Positions 8,978-17,569 of a DNA stretch of 32,719 bases are shown one piece after another (within the stretch, counting starts at the first letter, position 1; the number at the start of each line of letters is the position of its first letter). The translations under genes and the position numbers were made by a program. The notes under the pieces were generated by a model. That model had not been told where the DNA came from. It searched no databases and saw nothing but the letters and a program-made list of their open reading frames with translations. Source of the DNA: SZUA-287 sp036397975. GTDB lineage: Bacteria > Bacteroidota > Ignavibacteria > UBA10030 > UBA6906. Where the stretch lies: contig DASWHW010000123.1 in NCBI GenBank assembly GCA_036397975.1, positions 1 to 32,719 on the forward strand. The letters are read 5' to 3'.

Positions 8978-9433
8978 TTAGAACTGAATGCGGCGAAAAC
9001 GAAACCAGATCCGTTTTTCTCCGATGTTTGCATCTTCAGTGTAGACATCAAGTGAATCCGTTCCGATCCGCATGTACACAATGCGTTTCGGATAATCATG
9101 GTCGAGGTTCTCGAACACAAACATCGAATCGGACTGAGCAACGATCGGAAAGAATACTTCACCGGCGTTTTCGGCCACATCAGCCACGTAAACGAGAAAT
9201 CCGTCTTCCGCTAAGAGCTTCAGTCCTTCCATCTTTGTGGTATCTCCATTCGAAACTGCAAAACCCATTCCTCGTAGATTTCCCGCTGCGTCACGACGCC
9301 ACGTTTCATAACGAGGGCCTTTTTTTGAATGGCGTTCCCATGTACCAACCAGCCACGAGACTGATTCCATCGGATCAGTCTGGGCTGATTGTGAATGAGT
9401 CACAAAGAACAAAATTATGAATACTATTTTCAT
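8978..9433 (-). CDS. Secreted DUF6265-like protein
   Basis: The 151-residue protein begins with a hydrophobic signal sequence (MKIVFIILFFVTHSQSAQ). The mature part has the pattern SWLVGTWER, then YETWRRDAAGNLRGMGF and LDHDYPKRIVY, ending RIWFRFRRIQF. This fits the small beta-barrel, lipocalin-like DUF6265 family, whose function is unknown. It probably acts in the periplasm or at the outer membrane. It starts 17 bases after the S9 peptidase stop and ends 15 bases before the phosphoesterase, so the three are probably one transcript. An AGGTGA box lies ten bases before the ATG. No activity can be assigned. Confidence 0.8.
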   Translation of the reverse strand: MKIVFIILFFVTHSQSAQTDPMESVSWLVGTWERHSKKGPRYETWRRDAAGNLRGMGFAVSNGDTTKMEGLKLLAEDGFLVYVADVAENAGEVFFPIVAQSDSMFVFENLDHDYPKRIVYMRIGTDSLDVYTEDANIGEKRIWFRFRRIQF

Positions 9434-9450
9434 CGGGTCGTGTTCACCTA

Positions 9451-12207
9451 TTATTCCTTATACGGCACTCCCTGCGAAAGCCACTCCGGAGCAGGAGCCC
9501 CCTTCAAATAATGATCAAGATATTCTTTGAATTTTATCGTGTAGTCAACTTTATTCGGGTACTGTTTCAGATGATGTGGTTCCCCGCGGTATTCAAGAAA
9601 CACACAGTCCTTCCCGAGTCTTCGCATTGCAAGATATAACTCTATTCCCTGGTACCACGGCACGGCACCATCTTCATCACCAAATTGTATCAACAGCGGG
9701 GTCTTGATCCTGTCCGCAAAGAAAACGGGTGAATTTTCTATGTAACGCTCAGGATATTCCCAGAGGCTTCCACCGATTCTGCTTTGCTCTTCTTCGTATT
9801 GAAAGAGTCGACCAAGACCGGACTCCCACCGAATCCCACCGTACGCGCTTGTCATGTTCGAAACCGGCGCACCGGCAATCGCCGCTGCAAAAATGTTCGT
9901 TTGCGTAATCACGAATGCCGTTTGATAACCGCTCCATGAGTGGCCATGGAGTGCGATCGCCTTCGGGTCTGCAACTCCCATGTCGATAAGTTTCTGCACG
10001 CCCGGCACGATAGACTTTGTGGCCGAAGGACCGGGCCTCCCTATTTCGAATTTCACATCCGGGAGAAATACCGCATAACCATTACTCGCGTAGAACGGAA
10101 AGCAAGGGCGGTGATTGACCTCAATCCGGTTAAACTCATGCAGGCGTTGTGAAAACTTCTCATAGTAGTACACAAGAACAGGATAACGAGCTCCTTGCTT
10201 GTATCCGCCCGGCTTGATAAGCACTCCCTGTAATGGATCTCCATCAACGTCGTTCCATTCGACCAGTTCCGCACTGCCCCAGGCGATGTCTTTTATTTGG
10301 GGATTCGCGTTCGATATTTGTTTGGCATCCTGCAGATGTGTTGTTGCTATCCAGAGGTCCGGAAACTCATTGTAGCTTTCGCGTGTGAAGAGCATGAGCG
10401 GTACAGCGGCCGCTTTCACAATAAAGCTGAACTTCTTCTCAACGTTCGTCAGACGACGGACACCCGGTGTTCCAATAGTTAATTCATAGAAGGCGGTGAA
10501 CTTTTTCTTGTCATGATACGCGGTCAGGAGGAGTGTTTCTCCTTTGCGAAAGAAACGAGACTCCTTATCCATTTTCTGAACACGAAAGGTGAGTCCATTT
10601 TTCCTCCCCTGCCCATCTGTGAGCATGAATGGGACGCCTCCGTTCGTTGGCACAGACCAGATGTCGTAACGATCGTACAAAAGTAGAGCCGAATCCCCTT
10701 TGAGCCATCCCGGAAATCCATAGCTGCGGGGAGGTGAAGGTGTGTCGTTTTCTTCGTCTGCAAATGACACTCCGAGGTTCTTTGTTAGATTTGCCGTACC
10801 GCTGTCGGCAATATCAAACAGAAACCAATTCCCGTCCTGGAAATACGTAACGTATTTCCCGTTTGGCGAGAGGGCGATCTGATCCCGAAGACGAGTTCCA
10901 ATTTTCGTTCGTTCGCCATTTTCTAGACGAACAACATAAGCGTCGTTGAAATGACCCTCCCAGGTGATTTCTTTCAGATAAGGAATGTCCGAGCGGCCTA
11001 GAGCAACGAATGGATTTTCAGCCTTCCCGATGGTCGGCAGATCCTTGTCGCCGAGTCTGACTACTTTTCCGGATTGACTATTGTAGACCGCCATGAATGT
11101 TTGGTCTTTCACCTCTTTCCATCGATTCTTCTGGTTGGGGATAATCAACGGGTCATTCCAATGCCACACGTCAACGCCGCGGTTTTTGAGGATGGAGGTA
11201 ATCGAAAAAAAGTCCAACGCAGCGGCTGAATCTTCCCCGGCCTCGTCTCGTCCTTCGGCTGGCTTCATTCCAAAGAACAACCGTTCTCCATCGCCAGACC
11301 ACGAGAGTGAGTTTTTCGATGGGACTATCCATCCCGTTCCCGTCGTTTCCGAGTTTGCAACGGTGAATGCCGTCTTTGTATTCTGATCCCATAACCAAAG
11401 TGCACCCGGGCCTGGATTCTCTTTCTTCTTTTCCTTGGCAGACACAAAGGCCAGTTTTCCCGTCGAGCTACTCCACGTGAGGTTCGTGAAGACGCCGTTA
11501 GAGTCCCGATGAACAGGACGTTCACTTGAAAGAGTTCTGTCGAAATTCCTCACATACACCCCATTAGACTTACCAGACGTATCGGCGAGGGCATAGGCGA
11601 GAAACTGCGACGTGCTGTCCACTGCAAATGCGCTGACAAAATGGATCGTGTCTGCGCTGCCGGAGGGAAGATTCCGGATGACGAAATCGGTGCCGAGGTT
11701 CTTCTTGTCTTTCGAGGAGGCGCTGTCCTTGGATTTGGCTGAATCTTTTTTTTCCTCCCACTTGAACAACTGGTACACGAGCCACTTTCCATTCTCCGAG
11801 AACTCAAATTTCTGCACAGAAGGAACCCCTAATGTATCCCCATTAACCAGATCGATAAGCACCATCCCTGGCCGCGGTTTATCCTTGTCTTTCTCTTTCT
11901 TCTCTACGATATCGGCGGGCGGTTCCGTTTCCATGACCACCCATCGGGAATCGGATGAAATGCTGAGTCTATCGCCGCGGGGAACAGCGTATTTCTTTGA
12001 GGTCTTCGTTGATTGAACAATACCCTGGCCATCCCCCCTATCCGGTTCGAGAGTGTAGGCAACCCACGCGCCATCGCGCGAAATGGATGGCCGTTCGATT
12101 TGATTGAACTTCATCATATCGGTTATTGTCATCGGGCGTTGTTGTGCAATCGTCGTTGTCGAAATCGTGAACGAGAGTGCAAATAACACAAGAGGTATGC
12201 GTATCAT
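9451..12207 (-). CDS. Secreted S9-family (prolyl oligopeptidase-like) peptidase
   Basis: The 918-residue protein starts with a signal peptide (MIRIPLVLFALSFTISTTTIAQQ). An N-terminal beta-propeller-like region is followed by a C-terminal alpha/beta-hydrolase domain (from about residue 680). The nucleophile elbow GHSWSGY places Ser757; the acid is Asp846 in GDEDGAVPW; the histidine is His878 or His879 in GEPHHLK. The second elbow residue is Ser in place of the common Gly (GHSWGGY) but the triad is complete. Two lysine-rich, low-complexity stretches (about residues 100-110 and 155-175) interrupt the propeller region and look like surface loops. It is probably a periplasmic or surface peptidase cleaving short peptides. 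AAAGGA lies nine bases before the ATG. It heads the group with the DUF6265-like and phosphoesterase genes. Confidence 0.92.
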   Translation of the reverse strand: MIRIPLVLFALSFTISTTTIAQQRPMTITDMMKFNQIERPSISRDGAWVAYTLEPDRGDGQGIVQSTKTSKKYAVPRGDRLSISSDSRWVVMETEPPADIVEKKEKDKDKPRPGMVLIDLVNGDTLGVPSVQKFEFSENGKWLVYQLFKWEEKKDSAKSKDSASSKDKKNLGTDFVIRNLPSGSADTIHFVSAFAVDSTSQFLAYALADTSGKSNGVYVRNFDRTLSSERPVHRDSNGVFTNLTWSSSTGKLAFVSAKEKKKENPGPGALWLWDQNTKTAFTVANSETTGTGWIVPSKNSLSWSGDGERLFFGMKPAEGRDEAGEDSAAALDFFSITSILKNRGVDVWHWNDPLIIPNQKNRWKEVKDQTFMAVYNSQSGKVVRLGDKDLPTIGKAENPFVALGRSDIPYLKEITWEGHFNDAYVVRLENGERTKIGTRLRDQIALSPNGKYVTYFQDGNWFLFDIADSGTANLTKNLGVSFADEENDTPSPPRSYGFPGWLKGDSALLLYDRYDIWSVPTNGGVPFMLTDGQGRKNGLTFRVQKMDKESRFFRKGETLLLTAYHDKKKFTAFYELTIGTPGVRRLTNVEKKFSFIVKAAAVPLMLFTRESYNEFPDLWIATTHLQDAKQISNANPQIKDIAWGSAELVEWNDVDGDPLQGVLIKPGGYKQGARYPVLVYYYEKFSQRLHEFNRIEVNHRPCFPFYASNGYAVFLPDVKFEIGRPGPSATKSIVPGVQKLIDMGVADPKAIALHGHSWSGYQTAFVITQTNIFAAAIAGAPVSNMTSAYGGIRWESGLGRLFQYEEEQSRIGGSLWEYPERYIENSPVFFADRIKTPLLIQFGDEDGAVPWYQGIELYLAMRRLGKDCVFLEYRGEPHHLKQYPNKVDYTIKFKEYLDHYLKGAPAPEWLSQGVPYKE

Positions 12208-12236
12208 TCTAGAGAATCCTTTAACATGCCGTGAAA

Positions 12237-12272
12237 GAAAAATCCCGACCGCGTTTCCAGCGAGCCGGGATT
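12237..12272 (-). terminator. Rho-independent terminator of the ferritin gene
   Basis: On the minus strand AATCCCG pairs with CGGGATT around an 18-base, partly paired loop, followed by TTTCTTT. It starts about 22 bases after the ferritin stop. The next gene on this strand, the S9 peptidase, starts only about 30 bases later. Confidence 0.75.
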
Positions 12273-12294
12273 CGATGTATGAAACAGTCAGCCA

Positions 12295-12789
12295 TCAGGC
12301 ATTGCTGCGAGCGGCGAGTTGGCGATCAAGCATGAGCAGCGCAGCCTTGCTGTCGCCAACAATTTTCAGCTGTTCAATGATCTCCATTCCCACTTTTTCC
12401 TCTTCAACCTGCTCTTTAATAAACCAGTGCAGCATAATCTCCGTGGCATAATCATTGTCCTTCGTCGCCTTTTCGTACAGACCATTGATCATCTGCGTTA
12501 CCTTCTTCTCATGATCCAGATATTGTTGGAAAGCGTCGAATGTGGACTTGAATGCAGCGGCCGGCTTCTCGATTCCGGGTACCCCCGCGTGCCCACCCCG
12601 ATCATGGAGGTAATCAAAAAACTTCATCGCATGGTTCACCTCCTCGGTATATTGCAGCCTCATCCAGTGAGCGAAACCGTTCATGTTAATGGAGGTGAAG
12701 TATGCAGACATCGAGAGGTACAGGTGCGCCGAAGCAAATTCATCCTTGATCTGCTGAGTGATTGCGTCCTGCATGGTCTTGCTTATCAT
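12295..12789 (-). CDS. Ferritin (non-haem iron storage, FtnA-like)
   Basis: From ATG 12789 the protein has 164 residues, the standard bacterial ferritin length. All ferroxidase ligands known from E. coli FtnA align at the same numbers: Glu17 (KDEF), Glu50 and His53 (TEEVNHAMKFFDYL), Glu94 (DHEKK), Gln127 and Glu130 (KEQVEEEK). It should form a 24-subunit shell in the cytoplasm, oxidise Fe(II) and store Fe(III). An in-frame TTG at 12795 would add two residues but sits too near the AAAGGAA box, which is nine bases from ATG 12789. The numbering match also supports the ATG. The gene has its own candidate promoter and terminator, so it is probably monocistronic. Confidence 0.95.
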   Translation of the reverse strand: MISKTMQDAITQQIKDEFASAHLYLSMSAYFTSINMNGFAHWMRLQYTEEVNHAMKFFDYLHDRGGHAGVPGIEKPAAAFKSTFDAFQQYLDHEKKVTQMINGLYEKATKDNDYATEIMLHWFIKEQVEEEKVGMEIIEQLKIVGDSKAALLMLDRQLAARSNA

Positions 12790-12798
12790 AAGCAATGG

Positions 12799-12823
12799 TT
12801 CCTTTCATTCAAATAGTATTATA
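12799..12823 (-). promoter_or_regulatory. Ferritin -10 box and Shine-Dalgarno
   Basis: On the minus strand a perfect TATAAT lies at 12818-12823 and an AAAGGAA ribosome site at 12799-12805. The sequence 17 bases upstream of TATAAT is a poor -35 box. The leader would be about 20 bases. The box lies in the short gap between the large membrane gene and ferritin, so ferritin can be transcribed independently. Confidence 0.5.
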
Positions 12824-12849
12824 TGGTGAAAAACCTCGCGGTCTGACTA

Positions 12850-15800
12850 TCAGTCCTTCGAAGAATCTCCCTGGCGGCCCTGGACTGACCCTACGATTTT
12901 AAAGAGCGCCGGAAGAAGACCAGCTGTCAAAGTCACCAATGCCATGGCCGAATCTAAAAACTGATTCTGCGTTGCGAAGAGGAACACGACGAGACCGATG
13001 AGCAACACGAGGATCGGCACGCGAGCAATGCTCCATACGCTTCGGACTTCCAGTTCTGTAGCAGTATCGGCGGGTCTGGCAACTTCCAACGCAAACAATC
13101 TAAAGGTTCTGTTCATCAGGCGCAATGCCGGGGTATGACGGAGCAATTTCCTGCGAAGGAGTTGTTCCACAGTGCGGAGATTCGGGACCCCGACATAACC
13201 ATTGCGTGCAAGATAGACCAGAACACGCCGCTCATCCTGCGAACACGCAACCCAGAGTGAATGGTAGTAGGTACGTGCGCTTTCCTGCAATTGCATCAGG
13301 AACTGGTCACACAACCTGTCATGCCTCGATGATGAATGAAGCCCGGCAATAATTTCCATAGCAAAGGTCTGCAGGCTCGCATCGTCCCAGCACTCATTGT
13401 GAACGCACTCGATCAGACTGGCTGCGGGTTCGTCAAACCGTGTCACGCCCGTCATCTTCTCTACTTCGCTCTCCATGTGTTCACGAAAGTCGGTATGTCC
13501 CGCCGGCTCTCTGAATTGAATGCGCGCAAATCCGCTGAGGAGAATATCCCACCGGTTCTTCTCTTCGCCCATTCTCTGTGGCTGCTGCCCATTGTCGGAT
13601 TGCTTGCCGTTCAACACCATCCATGAAAGAGGATCAACCGAAGACAGAAGAACGATGTTCCGGTGCATCGTGTACACGAGATGTTCAAGGAACTTGAGCT
13701 TTTGATGATTCTGCCTGGCATCGTCAATCGCATGCTCGAAATGGTGGATGGCAACAACCTTATTGGCTGGCACGGACCCATAAGGGTATGCATCGGCCCA
13801 GGAGTCAGAAGTAGCAACCTCGACAAGGTCGATGGAGTGGATGTTCCGGACTTTGAGGAGTTTTTCCTCTCCCGAAGGGGGCGGACCAAGCATCAGAACA
13901 TTCTGAGCGAGCGTCCTGGGTATAATGGTCACTGCGGACGAAACAGGACTGACATACGCATCAACAAGGAACACTCGGCGCACTGTGGATCGCAAAATAA
14001 AAAATATCCCTACAACCACACCAACAATACAGATCGTTAGAAGAAACCACATGACAGGAGACAATCGATGAAGGAGGTACAGGTATGTTGGAAGGAAGAT
14101 ACGCACCGAGGAAAAACTTCGCTCTCCCTTATGGGAGATAAACCCCAGTTTATCCATGACAATTGTTCCGTCGTTTGAGCGTTGCCAGTTCCACAACCCA
14201 TCAGCTGATTGATCAGCGATCAAGCCGCGCGTTTGTAACGCGTGATCATCATATGTTGGCATCAACCAACGAAGGATGTCGTGCTGTAATTCCCTACGCT
14301 CCGTAAGAGATTCCACGGGGGTAGCTGCGCTGTGGAATCGATGTGTATTGTAAAAGAAGCTCGTGTAGACGTCGAGTGAATCATCCATCCTGACCTGCAG
14401 TATGTCATCCGCTGGTGTGTAGACAATCGACCTGAACTCCTGACTGATCCTGTCAGCGCGTTGTTCAAGGTCCTTTGCGAGCTGCAGCTGGTTCTGCTTT
14501 ACCATCAATTCAAGTTGCGAATCAGTCGCCAACTGAAAGAAATTCAGCGTTGGTTGCACAGCGGTCATTACCAGAAATGCGGTCGCGGCAAGCGGATAGG
14601 TAAGCCGGAAATCCGGCATCGGTTTCCCCCTCAGAAAGCGGACACCGATGAAAATACCGACACTAACAAGAACCCATCCCGCAATGCCCGACAAGGTGAA
14701 TGTCCCGCCAAAGACAATAAGCGTGAGGAGAAGGTAAATCCCTGTGAAGACGCCAAGAACGGCCCACAAATGTGATTTCAAGATTGATGTAACGGGAGAC
14801 GACATGACCATAAACAGAATACCACAGGAAACGGCGAGGAGAATGATGATCTGTGTGGCGAGTGAAGGCAGCATTAGTTCGTACACGACAAGTGCAGTGA
14901 GAAGAACCCAAAATGTTGTCATCAACGTTTTTGAGTGAACCATTCGATGTAATTTGAGGGAGAGACGCCTTTCCAGCATTCCAAATGATAATCCCGCGCT
15001 GACACAAGGAAGGAAAAATGAAGAGAGAAGCAGGAAGTCTCGATCTACCCCGGCTGAACGGAACACCATAAGCACGGCACCAATGCTTAGATAGTACAAC
15101 ATGAGACGAAGATAAGTCACCCGATATCCGCTGGCAGGCCAGAGCCATTCCACATGCCATCCCACACGCATGCAGGCAAACACAAAGAGCAGGATCAACA
15201 GAAGACCGTAGAACGAGAACAACACAACCGTCACCGTCACGACCTCCAAGTGGAGCGTACTGAACACTGAGTTGTCCCGAAAGACAAGAATGGTCCAGGG
15301 AAGGTCGCTCAACGGTCGGGCGAGCATTCGATAATTCTCTCCCCAATACCGTACCGTCACAGGAGTGGAAGCGCGACCAAAGACAACGGATTGCAGCGCT
15401 TTGTCCTGATCGGTTTCTTCAAAGAGATTTTCGTAAAGGTTCTTTTCTGCATCTGAATGATACAGCACTCTCCCGCTCTCGTCAATGACGCAGAACCCGT
15501 ATCCTCGAATGGTAATCGGCAGACGGAGAGACAAAGGACCAAATTGAAGTGCGGCAACCTTCTTTGCCGGATCAGTATCCAACTCTCGCAAAGGAACAGA
15601 AAGCACCGTTGCAAATAACCCCGTTGTGAATGAATAGTGTGGTTCAAGCCAGAATTCCATCGATTCACCCCACGCAGTGGTGCGCTGATAGGTTCTCCCC
15701 TCTTTCAAATTCGTAAAGTATGCCCGCTCTTTTACAGAAATCATTGGCGTCGGCTCCGACTGAGTGCTCCACTTCGCAACCTGTCGTCCCGATGAATCGA

Positions 15801-16935
15801 TCAGAAACATTACATCAAGATAAGGATAGGACTGCGGATAGTACTCGCTCGTCCGGTTATGAAGTATTTTTCCGACGCGATTGGGAAAAGCGATATTTTC
15901 AGGATTGGCTATCTCCACAAATTGTTGCAGTTGTGAATATGCGCTGTCCAATTCCTGCCCCAGATTCTGTTCTATTCTGGCAGCAAAAGAATCCAGTTGT
16001 TGATCCAAATCCTTCTTCAACGAATAATAAATCACGAATATGTCTATCACGAGGAATGATATGATGGACGCTGCGAGAAATACGGAGAGCATCGCGAACA
16101 ACACGTCGGCACGATGCAACTCGTCCCGTGAGCCCATGAAACGAAGCTTGAACAGTGGCCAGCAAATGGCGATCAAGAACACCAGGCCGGAAAATAGAAT
16201 GATTGTCGTCGGAGATATTTGCAGGCTTTCCTTCCACACTCTCTCCGATGCCGTCAACGCAACAAGAACCCAGTCTTGCGGCTCCACTCCACCCGGAGCA
16301 ATATGAAGCGGATATAGAAACATATCGAACGAGGTGCCTGCGATAAGGACCTTCTGCAGTCCGGTTGACCGCGTTATGGATCTAAAGGACAATGTCTTTC
16401 CATCCGGGGTTACAAGACTATCCAATAACCTGAGGTTCACAAGAACCTCGGGCCGTTGGTACACGATCCCACCAGCCTGGTTCACGATAATTATATCATC
16501 GAACACTCCAAATACGGTCGAAGGATCGGTGAGGTTTGCCACGTCGATTTCTTTGCGCAGCATCCGCATGCCTTCAGATTCGATAGCGATAGAGTTGTTC
16601 CCCACCTTGAAGACAAGTTTTTCGCTCTTCTCAACCGCTTGATGATCCATTCTTGCAAAAGATTGGATATTTGCCTGCTTCAAGTAGTCAAGGTACTGCG
16701 GCCTTTCTGCCGTTCTCTTATCCTCGGCAATCTTAGTGAAGAGATTTGCAACGATCTGGATATTGGATTGAATTCGAGCTGCAACCGTTTTGAGTTGCCG
16801 GAAATTTCGAGCGGTAACGTATTCCCGTTGTCGGTCGACGTAAAAATAGTAGTACGCCCCGAAAGCGAGAATGAGCGCCAGGGTGAGACTCGAAACAATC
16901 CTGGAATGGCGAATCGTAGAAAGCCTGAACTTCAT
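12850..16935 (-). CDS. Giant polytopic Cache-type membrane protein with AAA+-like C-terminal domain
   Basis: This protein has 1361 residues and I know no named family for its full length. An N-terminal membrane segment (about 14-32) precedes an extracytoplasmic domain (about 33-240). Two helices (about 242-305) lead to a second extracytoplasmic region (about 306-550) with Cache/PAS-like motifs VMFLIDSSGRQVAKWS and SVKERAYFTNLKEG. About eight helices follow (560-795), then a third extracytoplasmic region (about 796-955) and another helix (960-982). The cytoplasmic part (about 985-1300) resembles a decayed AAA+ module: GPPPSGEEK at 1017-1025 where a P-loop would be, KVVAIHHFE (1059-1067) like Walker B, and NIVLLSSVDP (1093-1102) like sensor 1. 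Two final helices lie at 1303-1348. An AGGTGA box precedes the ATG. It is probably a ligand sensor or signalling scaffold; its partner is unknown. Confidence 0.75.
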   Translation of the reverse strand: MKFRLSTIRHSRIVSSLTLALILAFGAYYYFYVDRQREYVTARNFRQLKTVAARIQSNIQIVANLFTKIAEDKRTAERPQYLDYLKQANIQSFARMDHQAVEKSEKLVFKVGNNSIAIESEGMRMLRKEIDVANLTDPSTVFGVFDDIIIVNQAGGIVYQRPEVLVNLRLLDSLVTPDGKTLSFRSITRSTGLQKVLIAGTSFDMFLYPLHIAPGGVEPQDWVLVALTASERVWKESLQISPTTIILFSGLVFLIAICWPLFKLRFMGSRDELHRADVLFAMLSVFLAASIISFLVIDIFVIYYSLKKDLDQQLDSFAARIEQNLGQELDSAYSQLQQFVEIANPENIAFPNRVGKILHNRTSEYYPQSYPYLDVMFLIDSSGRQVAKWSTQSEPTPMISVKERAYFTNLKEGRTYQRTTAWGESMEFWLEPHYSFTTGLFATVLSVPLRELDTDPAKKVAALQFGPLSLRLPITIRGYGFCVIDESGRVLYHSDAEKNLYENLFEETDQDKALQSVVFGRASTPVTVRYWGENYRMLARPLSDLPWTILVFRDNSVFSTLHLEVVTVTVVLFSFYGLLLILLFVFACMRVGWHVEWLWPASGYRVTYLRLMLYYLSIGAVLMVFRSAGVDRDFLLLSSFFLPCVSAGLSFGMLERRLSLKLHRMVHSKTLMTTFWVLLTALVVYELMLPSLATQIIILLAVSCGILFMVMSSPVTSILKSHLWAVLGVFTGIYLLLTLIVFGGTFTLSGIAGWVLVSVGIFIGVRFLRGKPMPDFRLTYPLAATAFLVMTAVQPTLNFFQLATDSQLELMVKQNQLQLAKDLEQRADRISQEFRSIVYTPADDILQVRMDDSLDVYTSFFYNTHRFHSAATPVESLTERRELQHDILRWLMPTYDDHALQTRGLIADQSADGLWNWQRSNDGTIVMDKLGFISHKGERSFSSVRIFLPTYLYLLHRLSPVMWFLLTICIVGVVVGIFFILRSTVRRVFLVDAYVSPVSSAVTIIPRTLAQNVLMLGPPPSGEEKLLKVRNIHSIDLVEVATSDSWADAYPYGSVPANKVVAIHHFEHAIDDARQNHQKLKFLEHLVYTMHRNIVLLSSVDPLSWMVLNGKQSDNGQQPQRMGEEKNRWDILLSGFARIQFREPAGHTDFREHMESEVEKMTGVTRFDEPAASLIECVHNECWDDASLQTFAMEIIAGLHSSSRHDRLCDQFLMQLQESARTYYHSLWVACSQDERRVLVYLARNGYVGVPNLRTVEQLLRRKLLRHTPALRLMNRTFRLFALEVARPADTATELEVRSVWSIARVPILVLLIGLVVFLFATQNQFLDSAMALVTLTAGLLPALFKIVGSVQGRQGDSSKD

Positions 16936-17569
16936 CTGGTCACCTAGGGTGGTGAAGAAAGGATAAGGCGTGCGGGCACACTAAAACTAACAAGTCAACG
17001 CGTGAAAATCAACCGTCTTCCGCAGTATTTTAAGGAATGCTATTCGGCTTGTTCTCACTGCGCTCAAACGCGTCGCGACGGCACCGTTTTCGGGATTCAG
17101 CTCAACACGTGACCAACCAATCAGACTGTACGATAGAACAATAACAGGAGCTCGGGTCGAAATGAAGAACCAAGGCAGGGTACATCACCCCTGCCCATTT
17201 TTTTTTGTTTGTTGCTGGGAGGAACCTTGCCTACAGTTGTATCCTCTAACTTAATTGAATAAAGAGAGTGGCGACAAGTGAGAAAATCACAACGAAAAAA
17301 AGAAGTTGACGTTTGTCTGAATTCGTCATAAGAGGATGTGTAAATAGAGAGTGCTTAAATTTGTTTGAGACTAACCTTGGCTCTCGTTTATGCCAATCGA
17401 AACACTGTGCGATGTCTTGCTGTCTGCCACGAATATACACCGTTCGTTTTAACAAATCATAAACTGGATGTTATCAAAACATCAACTCCTTGCTCCGGAT
17501 CCGCTCATTAGCCTTCAAATGAGGAAAACCATACATTGAAACCCGTCCACAGGACCCACCAGGGAGCGT
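16936..17569. other. Long intergenic region between divergent genes
   Basis: This 634-base stretch separates the giant membrane gene (-) from the aminotransferase gene (+). It holds a 10-base palindrome CGTCGCGACG at 17071-17080 and a plus-strand orphan terminator at 17174-17206. On the minus strand at 17246-17329 there is a 27-codon frame encoding a very hydrophobic peptide. Two short inverted repeats lie close to the aminotransferase start: GATGTT/AACATC at 17467-17483 and CTCATT/AATGAG at 17504-17523. I find no convincing protein gene. The region may carry promoters, a leader or a small RNA. Confidence 0.6.
17174..17206 (+). terminator. Orphan Rho-independent terminator
   Basis: GGCAGGG pairs with CCCTGCC (seven base pairs, eight-base loop TACATCAC), followed by A and nine consecutive T. 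It is one of the strongest terminators in the window, yet no plus-strand gene precedes it within the intergenic region. It could end a small RNA, attenuate a long leader for the aminotransferase gene 364 bases downstream, or block antisense transcription from the giant gene. Confidence 0.75.

Noticed and set aside
14663..15346. 227-codon minus-strand frame inside the giant membrane gene
   Set aside because: It is in a different frame within a gene with continuous membrane-helix structure, and its Cys/Arg/His-rich composition indicates a shadow.
17162..17254. 30-codon plus-strand frame beginning at an ATG after AGGAG
   Set aside because: The frame runs straight through the terminator stem and its T-run, giving a Phe stretch from the T-tract; a terminator is the better explanation.
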